The position numbers were made by a program, and so were the translations under genes. The notes under the pieces were generated by a model that made no database searches, was not told where the DNA came from, and saw nothing but the letters and a program-made list of their open reading frames with translations. Positions 32,519-38,785 of a stretch of DNA of 38,785 nt are shown piece by piece. How positions within the stretch are numbered: position 1 is the first letter of the stretch; every line of letters begins with the position of its first letter. The stretch spans positions 12,758-51,542 of the forward strand of contig CAJUTC010000023.1 of assembly GCA_910589195.1 (NCBI GenBank). The letters are read 5' to 3'. The DNA is from an uncultured Lachnospiraceae bacterium. Its GTDB lineage: Bacteria > Bacillota > Clostridia > Lachnospirales > Lachnospiraceae.

Positions 32519-33835
32519 CTACCGACGGGGCAGATCCTCACGGCAGTCAATGTCTTTTAACTCCTTTTCCTCTGCCTGGTATTTCAGCACTTCCCCAGGA
32601 TACCGCTTCATAATCTGGCTGCCTCCTTTATCCCCTTTTAAGGAACGTAATTCCTCCCCATACTTTTGGTGGAAAATCGCAGGGTTTCCACCTTTTCCCT
32701 GAAAGGACAGGCATCCTATGGATGCTTGCCCGGACAGGGCGCACGTTAAAAAACGATTCAAAAACGCCTTGATTGTTTCTTCTTTCAGCCAAGGCTGATC
32801 CGCAACCGAATATAAATAGTAATCCGTATCTTCTGGCGCTGCCATTGTTCCTAAACGAATGGAAGCAGAAATCCCTTCTGCTGCGTCTGGATTCACAACC
32901 GTTTCCATCCCCATTTTATGGCCCGCTTCCAAAATTTCCGGATATTGGCTTACCACAATCACATCTGCCAAGATCCCCTCTTCTGCTTCTAATTCTCGTT
33001 TTAGCCGGAAAAACAGCTCCAGACCATGTTCAAACAGCCGTTTTCCCTCAAACGGTTCCAAAAGCTTATTTCTCCCGAACCGGTTTCCGAAACCAGATGC
33101 CAAATATATTACGGATATTTTAATGGTTTTAAGCCGGGTAACTCTGCACTCCCACCCTTTTTGCTCCAGCATTTCTTTCATCTGTTTTCCCGCCTCCCGC
33201 CGTTTTAGTGAATCCGCCTGATTCAATAGAGTAATCAGCGGCCTATGGGGAAACTGGGATCGGAGCGGTTTTAAATATCCACGAATCAGGAACTCAACCG
33301 CAATCTCCTTTGTAACTGGTAATGTTTCTATATCATCCTGCTGCGCATGGTCAGCGGATCCCAAATCCTTGGATATCCATTCCCTGCCCAGTTCCCACCG
33401 CTGACAGGTTTCTTTTAAGGGCCTTCCAAGAGCAGTTAAACCCAATACCACAATAATCGCATCGGTATGAATCGGGATAACCGGCTCCCTTGGCCAGTTG
33501 GGTACTTTCATAGGAAGCATCCGTGAGCCGTCTGCCTCAACAAAAACCATATCGGCATTTTGGCAAAGTTCCTCATAAGGCTGGTTTCCCGGGAATGTCA
33601 TCTTCTCCCTTTCCTCTGAGAAATTTCCATAGTAAACAATCCCCTCCTGCTTCATAATGGAAATGGCTTCTTCCACACTCTTTCCAACCCCGTCATACAT
33701 TTGGGGCAGCCTCATATGAGTGGTGGTCATGACCGCTGCTTTCTTCCCCAATGATTTTGACTGATTTGACAGATACTCAATCAATGTGGTCTTCCCCCCA
33801 GACCCAACTACCGCAACCACATATCCCTTACCCAT
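32519..33835 (-). CDS. YqeC-MocA fusion: selenium/molybdenum cofactor protein
   Basis: 438 residues in two domains. Residues ~1-235 match YqeC of selenium-dependent molybdenum hydroxylase clusters: P-loop VVGSGGKTTLIEYLS, MTTTHMRLP and MVFVEADGSRMLPMKVP. Residues ~240-438 are a MobA/MocA-type nucleotidyltransferase: VIYLASGFGNRFGRNKLLEP, GISASIRLGT, SVADQPWL and GGNPAIFH. The second domain would attach a nucleotide to molybdopterin. AAGGATC precedes ATG 33835. No hydroxylase, yqeB or other cofactor gene lies within the window, so its partner enzyme must be elsewhere. Confidence 0.87.
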   Translation of the reverse strand: MGKGYVVAVVGSGGKTTLIEYLSNQSKSLGKKAAVMTTTHMRLPQMYDGVGKSVEEAISIMKQEGIVYYGNFSEEREKMTFPGNQPYEELCQNADMVFVEADGSRMLPMKVPNWPREPVIPIHTDAIIVVLGLTALGRPLKETCQRWELGREWISKDLGSADHAQQDDIETLPVTKEIAVEFLIRGYLKPLRSQFPHRPLITLLNQADSLKRREAGKQMKEMLEQKGWECRVTRLKTIKISVIYLASGFGNRFGRNKLLEPFEGKRLFEHGLELFFRLKRELEAEEGILADVIVVSQYPEILEAGHKMGMETVVNPDAAEGISASIRLGTMAAPEDTDYYLYSVADQPWLKEETIKAFLNRFLTCALSGQASIGCLSFQGKGGNPAIFHQKYGEELRSLKGDKGGSQIMKRYPGEVLKYQAEEKELKDIDCREDLPRR

Positions 33836-34269
33836 GATCCTTCCCTTTCCTTTTTTAATTCAGATTCCCATTCCCATGTCAAAAGCTTGCCCTTTCCAAA
33901 TCCGGTTATTGATTCAGGCATATAAGAACCGCTTCTTTTAAAATTGCGCACGTTAATTTTCTGGTTGAAATATTACATAAGTTTATGGAATTTTTTTCCA
34001 ACTTATTAACTAAGCGCCGTGTTCCATCTCCTGGCGCAATTCCATGTAAGATCCGATTCCATTTTATCATCCAGGTACACAAAAATCAACATTTCTTACT
34101 TCCGAAACCTGCTGTGCCCGGCCACAGACCTTTATGCAGGAAATAAGAGGAAAGGAAAAGCTGATTAGAAAATTTCATTCCAACCAGCTATCGGCTGCCA
34201 CTTTGATTGGCCTTTAAGATTTTATAATACCAGCATAACTTCTATCTCTATATTTCAATCGATTTCTCT
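33836..34269. other. Gene-free stretch of about 430 bp
   Basis: No gene or RNA recognised. On the minus strand TTGACA occurs ~45 bp before the YqeC-MocA start but its -10 is poor. A modest inverted repeat (ATAAGTT..GGAA/TTCC..ACTTAT) lies around 33975-34010. Confidence 0.5.
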
Positions 34270-34293
34270 AAAAACGCCGGATTCGCTGTTTTT
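34270..34293 (-). terminator. Terminator of the cupin gene
   Basis: AAAAACAGC pairs with GCGTTTTT-like arms around GAATCCG on the minus strand, with a T-run. It starts within the cupin stop codon. Confidence 0.65.
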
Positions 34294-34648
34294 AATTCTC
34301 GACGATCGCGTCATCCATTGTATAGCCTTCCAGTGAATTTTCCTTCACCTGGATACACGCGAAGCTGATTCCAGAATCCTCTGCCGCAAAAAATTGCCTT
34401 TTTCCAGCAGGTGAAACGCGGATCCAGTCACCAGCCATAAGTTCTACCGTTTCCCCGTCAATAACAGCTTTCCCCTTTCCCGCTAAAACAACGTAAATTT
34501 CTTCGTTGTTCTTATGAGAATGGATAAACGGTACGCTGGTTCCTGCAGGCAGATTGTTCATACTTATTTCCGCTCCTGTTAAGGAAAGTTTGTCATGGAG
34601 TTCCGTTCTTGCATCCTGTGCCACACTGATTTTGCAAAAGTTTGCCAT
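34292..34648 (-). CDS. Cupin domain protein
   Basis: A 118-residue single cupin. Metal-site motif IHSHKNNEEIYVVLAGKGKA (HxH then E) and the second half DWIRVSPAGKRQFFA. The start is ATG 34648, just after CGGAGG. Small cupins of this type may bind metals or hydrophobic ligands; the reaction is unknown. It has its own strong promoter and lies ~570 bp from an Rrf2-type regulator, which may control it (inference from proximity only). Confidence 0.88.
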   Translation of the reverse strand: MANFCKISVAQDARTELHDKLSLTGAEISMNNLPAGTSVPFIHSHKNNEEIYVVLAGKGKAVIDGETVELMAGDWIRVSPAGKRQFFAAEDSGISFACIQVKENSLEGYTMDDAIVEN

Positions 34649-34693
34649 AATTATTACCTCCGTTTTTTGTTGTAACATTGATTGATACATCAA

Positions 34694-34722
34694 ATTGTAG
34701 CACGCTTTTATTGTACTGTCAA
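34694..34722 (-). promoter_or_regulatory. Promoter of cupin gene
   Basis: Minus strand TTGACA (34717-34722), 17-bp spacer, TACAAT (34694-34699). Just downstream, TTGATTGATACATCAAA is partly symmetrical and may be an operator. Confidence 0.75.
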
Positions 34723-34918
34723 CAACAAATCTGCGAAAAATAGGAGTACCGAGGCACAAGTTTGCGGCTCATCAAAAATTTCCACGTGTAGCTACACTCC
34801 ATTTGATAGCTTACAACTCTGTATGTTGATAGCGCAGCTCACACATTCAATGTTGCAAAATAGACCGTTTGTTTTTATAATTAGAGATAAGCAATTAATG
34901 TGATAAACGCACAGGAGC

Positions 34919-35139
34919 GAAATAAACTGGCTGGACAAAGCTGATAAGGCTGTCAGGTGAATGGATTATGGGCAAACATAGCAGAACTGGAAAACGGCTG
35001 CACTTGACACCTCTTATATTAGAGGCTATGGGGCATTTCTCGGTCTTGGCCTTGCTGAAAGGACGCATGGGAGGAAATCCTTGAAAAAGCCAAAAAGGGC
35101 TGTCCATTCTGCCAGTACATGATTGGAAATACCTATTAA
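34919..35139 (+). pseudogene. Degraded coding remnant (unknown family)
   Basis: Translation in shifting frames on the plus strand gives coherent pieces: WLDKADKAV near 34930, IAELENGC, then LDTSYIRGYGAFLGLGLAER, then AWEEILEKAKKGCPFCQYMI ending GNTY at a TAA (35137-35139). Stops and shifts interrupt each. The last piece has a CPFC pair. It reads like the 3' end of a dead gene. No start or family is recognised. Confidence 0.45.
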
Positions 35140-35162
35140 TAAGAATTTTTTATAGAAAACAA

Positions 35163-35213
35163 TATGGCTACCGCAATCCCACTGGCGTTAGATGGTGGGT
35201 TAAGGCAGCCATA
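35163..35213 (-). terminator. Hairpin after the Rrf2-type gene
   Basis: TATGGCT/AGCCATA outer arms and CCCAC/GTGGG inner arms; TTGTTTTC follows on the minus strand. Confidence 0.6.
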
Positions 35214-35217
35214 AGAC

Positions 35218-35652
35218 TTATATCGTAATCAGTTTTTTTGTATCATTCATAATATCTTGTATGGATACCAAGCTCATTTCTTTTTCCATTGCTTTTTGGA
35301 TTTCTTCAAGCCTTGTATCTAAAATTGTATGGATATTTTTTCCCACCGGGCATTGTGGATTGGGATTTTCATGAAAGTGGAACAATTTTCCTTCCTCTAC
35401 ACATTCCACTGCATGATACAGATCCAGTAATGTAATCTGGTCTAAGGGTTTTGCAGCCTGAGTTCCTCCGCTGCCCCGCTTAACGCAGATCAATCCCGCC
35501 TTTTTTAATTGCTGTAATAAACGCCTTATCACAACAGGATTTACATTCACGCTTGACGCAAGGAAATCACTGGTAACTTTATAATCCTCTTTGAATGCCT
35601 CAATACATATAAGGACATGAACCGCAATGGTAAATCTGCTTGAAATCTGCAT
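35218..35652 (-). CDS. Rrf2 family transcriptional regulator
   Basis: A 144-residue Rrf2 protein. Winged helix: QISSRFTIAVHVLICIEAF, NVNPVVIRRLLQQLKKAGL (recognition helix) and KRGSGGTQAAKPLDQITLLD. Only one cysteine occurs in the loop where Fe-S members carry three (NPQCPVGKN), so it probably works without an Fe-S cluster, like YwnA or CymR. GAGGTAGG precedes ATG 35652. Its own promoter is at 35766-35793. The nearby cupin gene is a possible target. Confidence 0.92.
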   Translation of the reverse strand: MQISSRFTIAVHVLICIEAFKEDYKVTSDFLASSVNVNPVVIRRLLQQLKKAGLICVKRGSGGTQAAKPLDQITLLDLYHAVECVEEGKLFHFHENPNPQCPVGKNIHTILDTRLEEIQKAMEKEMSLVSIQDIMNDTKKLITI

Positions 35653-35765
35653 ACCCTACCTCAATTTCTATCATGGTTTCATGGAAACGCACAAGTTTTT
35701 ATCGAAAACGTGCTTGAATAAAAAACACGCTCTCATTTAATTTTACCGTTTCCTAATGTCTATCC

Positions 35766-35793
35766 AGTATAACACAAAACCGTGAATTTTCAA
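35766..35793 (-). promoter_or_regulatory. Promoter of the Rrf2-type gene
   Basis: Minus strand TTGAAA (35788-35793), 16-bp spacer, TATACT (35766-35771). An imperfect ACGTG/CACG repeat lies between it and the gene and may be an autoregulatory site. Confidence 0.5.
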
Positions 35794-35940
35794 TATATAT
35801 ACTTTCAATTACATACAGAAATCACATGTAAAAACGTGTTTCCTCTTTGAATATCATATGATATACGTTACAATAACTTTATCTTCTCTATAAAACCAGG
35901 AACCATTTTACTTCTTTTCTAAACATTGGGGGGAATCAAA

Positions 35941-36163
35941 ATGAATGAAACAACGAAATTACTTACTATCGGGCAATTTGCCGCACTTCACGGAATAAAT
36001 AAAAAACATTATCCAACCACCGGTAGAACATGTCCACCCTTCTAACTATGGTCTTATCAGTATTAAACATTATGGAAAAAGTTATGAAAAAAGGAGCAAC
36101 GAAATGGTCATTGACCAGGCAGAAGATTATATTCTACAGATTGAAATCCCTATCCTAAAATAA
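35941..36163 (+). pseudogene. MerR-family regulator with internal deletion
   Basis: The 5' part (GGGGGGAATC, then ATG 35941) encodes KLLTIGQFAALHGINKKH, the opening of a MerR helix-turn-helix, then diverges and stops after 34 codons. From ~36005 a different frame encodes PPVEHVHPSNYGLISIKHYG, KSYEKRSNEMVIDQAEDYI and LQIEIPILK, ending at TAA 36161-36163, which resembles the last strand-helix-strand of a GyrI-like effector-binding domain. About 200 residues between the two are missing. It is clearly non-functional. Confidence 0.75.
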
Positions 36164-36215
36164 AACATCACAAAATGGGAAATGTAAATGGCTGGAACGC
36201 ATATTCCGGATCCAA

Positions 36216-36574
36216 TCAAATCCCATTTGCGATTGCCCTGAAAAATTCCACGTGCTTCTGCTCATAGTCTTTTTCCATAAAGTTCGGATCTGCGCTGGTT
36301 TTTACAATGATCACTTGGTTTGACAGATTTACGTAAATCCATCCGCTAATTTTATGTTATCTTCCTTTTGAAATTGGAACGTATCCTTTCCCTTACTGAT
36401 TTTCTTTGTGGTCTGTATCTCAATCGTATGCTGCAACGTATGTGCCAAATTCTCATCCTTAAAACTATTCAAAGAAATATACAGCATCTTAATATTTGTT
36501 CCAAAAACCAGTCCAATCACCATAACGATGGCAATTACCACTACTACAATCCACAATCGTTTCTTTTTTCTCAT
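36216..36574 (-). pseudogene. Frameshifted single-membrane-helix protein
   Basis: Starts well: AAGGAG, then ATG 36574, encoding MRKKKRLWIVVVVIAIVMVI (basic start plus membrane helix or uncleaved signal) and an exported-type domain to NIKLADG near 36335. There the frame hits TAA at 36329-36331, but one frame over the sequence continues sensibly as WIYVNLSNQVIIVKTSADPN, FMEKDYEQKHVEFFRAIANG, ending at TGA 36216-36218. Loss of a GATG unit from a GATGGATGG run would explain the shift. It lies directly behind the MerR-type promoter. Family not recognised. Confidence 0.7.
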
Positions 36575-36610
36575 GCCATTTTCTCCTTCATGTTTTATTT
36601 CGATGCAGAT

Positions 36611-36641
36611 GCTATAATCCGTACTGTAACAGTACGGTCAA
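36611..36641 (-). promoter_or_regulatory. MerR-type promoter with palindromic operator
   Basis: Minus strand -35 TTGACC (36636-36641) and -10 TATAGC (36611-36616) with an extended 19-bp spacer. The perfect palindrome CCGTACTGTTACAGTACGG (36619-36637) fills the spacer. Long spacers with a central dyad are the hallmark of promoters switched by MerR-family proteins. It drives the frameshifted gene at 36574. Confidence 0.8.
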
Positions 36642-36729
36642 GTGCTATTTTAGAATTCAACATGTAAGGGTTCGTTTGCGATTTGTGTCCAAATTGTGAA
36701 CAAAAGCTTGCTTGTTCAAAAGAATGGTG

Positions 36730-36757
36730 CAAAAAGAAAAGCTGGCCATCGCCAGCC
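36730..36757 (-). terminator. Terminator after trpA
   Basis: GGCTGGC/GCCAGC stem with a short loop, followed by TTTTCTTTTT on the minus strand, 10 bp after the trpA stop. Confidence 0.85.
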
Positions 36758-36766
36758 TCCCACTTA

Positions 36767-37537
36767 TTACCTGATAGCATCCTTCATGGATTTTACATAC
36801 TGGCCAATATACTTTGGCGCATCCTTTCCATACGTTTCAATCAGCTTGATAATGGCAGAACCTACAATAACACCATCTGAAAAATCCGCCATTTTCTTTG
36901 CCTGAACGGGGGTGGAAATACCGAACCCCACGGCACATGGAATATTGGTATGCTGCCTTACCACCTTTATAATAGACCCAAGATCGGTCGTGATTTCATT
37001 TCGTGCCCCTGTAACGCCCAGGCTTGAAACGATATATAAGAAACCTTCCGCCTCTTTTGCAATCATAGCAACGCGGTTTTCAGAGGTAGGCGCAATCAGT
37101 GACACCAGATCCACACCGTATTGGCCGCAAAGGGGCTGAAATTCCTCTTTTTCTTCAAAAGGCAGATCCGGCAGGATCAGACCGTCAATTTCCAAATCCT
37201 TGCAGGCAGAGATAAATTTCTCCGCGCCATAAGAAAACACCACATTTGCGTAAGTCATAAATACCATGGGGATCGCAACATCACGGCGAAGCTTTTTGAC
37301 AAAAGCAAAAATTTTATCAGTCGTAATCCCGCCGCCTAAGGCTCTTACGTTTGCTCCCTGGATCACAGGGCCTTCCGCGGTAGGATCAGAAAAGGGGATG
37401 CCAAGCTCAATCAGATCGGCACCGTTTTCCACAGCCGCATGGACAGCAGCGGCAGTCGTTTCCAGATCCGGGTCGCCGCAGGTGATAAAGGCGATAAATG
37501 CCTTTCCGTTTTCAAATGCCTTTTTTATATTACTCAT
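36767..37537 (-). CDS. trpA: Tryptophan synthase alpha subunit
   Basis: A 256-residue TrpA, which cleaves indole-3-glycerol phosphate to indole. Motifs: AFITCGDPDLETT, LIELGIPFSDPTAEGPVIQ (catalytic Glu and Asp region), PDLPFEEKEEF, YIVSSLGVTGARNE and PCAVGFGIST. ATG 37537 lies inside the end of trpB (8-bp overlap) and follows GGGGAGG, so the two are coupled. A terminator follows. Confidence 0.97.
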   Translation of the reverse strand: MSNIKKAFENGKAFIAFITCGDPDLETTAAAVHAAVENGADLIELGIPFSDPTAEGPVIQGANVRALGGGITTDKIFAFVKKLRRDVAIPMVFMTYANVVFSYGAEKFISACKDLEIDGLILPDLPFEEKEEFQPLCGQYGVDLVSLIAPTSENRVAMIAKEAEGFLYIVSSLGVTGARNEITTDLGSIIKVVRQHTNIPCAVGFGISTPVQAKKMADFSDGVIVGSAIIKLIETYGKDAPKYIGQYVKSMKDAIR

Positions 37538-38711
37538 GAAGATCCTCCCCTCTGTAACGGGCAATGGCGGCGCAGTCCTTATCGCCTCTTCCGGAAATGG
37601 TGATTACGATAATCTTATCCTGGCCCATAGACGGCGCGATTTTGATTGCACAGGCAACAGCATGAGCTGATTCGATTGCCGGAATAATGCCTTCCGTTTT
37701 TGCCAGGTATTCGAACGCGTTTACAGCCTCCTCATCGGTTACCGGAACATATTCCGCTCTGCCCATGTCATGCAGATACGCATGTTCCGGGCCAATTCCC
37801 GGATAATCAAGCCCGGCTGAAATCGAATAAACGGGAGCAATTTGGCCATCCCCATCCTGGCAGAAGTAAGATTTCATGCCATGGAAAATCCCCAGCCTTC
37901 CGGTAGCTATGGTAGCTGCTGTTTCAAACGTATCAGCCCCTCTGCCTGCCGCCTCACACCCAATCAGTTTCACGGCCTCATCCGGGATGAAATGATAAAA
38001 GCTGCCGATAGCATTGGAGCCGCCGCCTACACAGGCAATGACCGCATCCGGAAGCCTGCCTTCTTTTATCTGAATCTGCTCTTTGATCTCTTTTGAAATA
38101 ACCGCCTGAAAATCACGGACAATGGTGGGGAATGGATGGGGTCCCATAACAGAACCCAGGCAATAATGGGTATCGCTAACGCGGGAAGTCCACTCACGCA
38201 TCGCTTCTGATACCGCGTCTTTCAGCGTTGCCGTACCAGTCTTAACCGGAATTACCGTTGCTCCAAGAAGCCGCATCCGGTACACATTGAGAGCCTGGCG
38301 GATGGTATCTTCCTCGCCCATAAATACAACACATTCCATCCCCATCAAAGCGGCGGCAGTGGCAGTGGCCACGCCGTGCTGGCCAGCTCCCGTTTCGGCG
38401 ATCAGGCGTGTCTTACCCATCTTTTTTGCCAGAAGCGCCTGACCCAGCACATTGTTGATCTTATGGGCCCCGGTGTGATTCAGGTCTTCACGCTTTAGGT
38501 AAATCTTAGCGCCGCCCAAATCTTTCGTCATTTTCCCAGCATAGTACAGCTGGGATGGTCTGCCTGCATATTCGTTAAAGAGTTGGGTAAGCTCTCTGTT
38601 AAATTCCGGATCGTTTTTATAATGGTTATACGCTTCCTCCAGTTCAATCACGGCATTCATCAGCGTTTCAGGAATATACTGCCCGCCGTGAATGCCAAAG
38701 CGTCCCTTATG
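37530..38711 (-). CDS. trpB: Tryptophan synthase beta subunit (5' end unresolved)
   Basis: TrpB makes tryptophan from indole and serine. Motifs: KIYLKREDLNHTGAHKINNV (PLP Lys), ETGAGQHGVATATAAALMGM, CVGGGSNAIGSFYHF (phosphate loop) and ISGRGDKDCAAIARY. The conserved N-terminus HKGRFGIHGGQYIPETLMNA begins about 38711, so the ATG at 38660 is internal. No ATG, GTG or TTG occurs in frame between 38711 and the window edge, and the frame stays open to 38785. The true start may be a rare codon (ATT at 38741), lie outside the window, or the gene may be fused or disrupted at its 5' end. Confidence 0.93.
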   Translation of the reverse strand, partial: HKGRFGIHGGQYIPETLMNAVIELEEAYNHYKNDPEFNRELTQLFNEYAGRPSQLYYAGKMTKDLGGAKIYLKREDLNHTGAHKINNVLGQALLAKKMGKTRLIAETGAGQHGVATATAAALMGMECVVFMGEEDTIRQALNVYRMRLLGATVIPVKTGTATLKDAVSEAMREWTSRVSDTHYCLGSVMGPHPFPTIVRDFQAVISKEIKEQIQIKEGRLPDAVIACVGGGSNAIGSFYHFIPDEAVKLIGCEAAGRGADTFETAATIATGRLGIFHGMKSYFCQDGDGQIAPVYSISAGLDYPGIGPEHAYLHDMGRAEYVPVTDEEAVNAFEYLAKTEGIIPAIESAHAVACAIKIAPSMGQDKIIVITISGRGDKDCAAIARYRGEDLHE

Positions 38712-38785
38712 ATTTGTAACAGTTCTAAGGTTATCACTAATGAGCCTAAAAAAATGCCGCCCTGCTTCGGCTGTCCTGCGAGAAA

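Noticed and set aside
33836..34269. Molybdenum cofactor riboswitch before the YqeC-MocA gene
   Set aside because: I looked for the conserved Moco-motif segments and could not find them; only weak repeats are present.

Overview
The window looks like ordinary chromosome from a low-to-mid GC Gram-positive anaerobe of the class Clostridia, most likely family Lachnospiraceae. The inference rests on the rimP-nusA-rnpM-ylxQ-infB order, a threonine T-box before thrS, class IV aminotransferases, DUF1540 and C_GCAxxG_C_C proteins, UPF0210/ACT genes, and near-consensus sigma-A promoters (TTGACA/TATAAT, 16-17 bp spacers). Genus cannot be fixed by reading alone. Nearly all genes lie on the minus strand. 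Only tmcAL, the MATE transporter and two decayed remnants lie on the plus strand.

Layout: 1-3.65 kb holds the transcription/translation operon, with infB cut by the window edge and carrying 33-bp tandem repeats. 3.85-5.1 kb holds a broken Rpn-family nuclease gene and structured non-coding DNA. 5.1-9.5 kb holds rpmF, a DUF177 gene, ackA and pduL (an acetate module using PduL rather than classical Pta), and the divergent tmcAL. 9.5-19.8 kb holds the Bax-inhibitor-like membrane protein and then a long minus-strand run: zf-HC2 protein, polA, a small unknown, 3-methyladenine glycosylase, coaE, a WalJ-like hydrolase, ACT protein, UPF0210, histidine phosphatase and a methyltransferase. 19.9-25.1 kb holds a membrane-anchored nuclease, tRNA-Leu(CAA), and the most unusual cluster: a D-amino-acid-type aminotransferase, a papain/C39-like protein with a WXG100-like N-terminus, an unknown protein and a lipoprotein serpin. 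25.2-33.8 kb holds a DUF1540 protein, thrS plus an acyltransferase under a T-box, a C_GCAxxG_C_C protein, ilvE, a MATE exporter and a YqeC-MocA fusion. 34.3-36.6 kb is a decay zone with a cupin gene, an Rrf2 regulator, a gutted MerR regulator and a frameshifted membrane protein that still has a textbook MerR-type promoter. The end holds trpA and trpB.

Main items of interest: (1) the protease-like protein, unknown protein and serpin operon, which looks like a secreted effector with a protease inhibitor; (2) the orphan MerR-type promoter beside a gutted MerR gene; (3) a ~140-bp repeat in two copies whose first hairpin differs in sequence but keeps pairing, one copy lying in the nusA-operon leader; (4) a pseudoknot-like leader before the zf-HC2/polA genes; (5) a ~99-nt nested inverted structure downstream of the DUF1540 gene. 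Everything here comes from reading the sequence. No database search, fold calculation or alignment was run.
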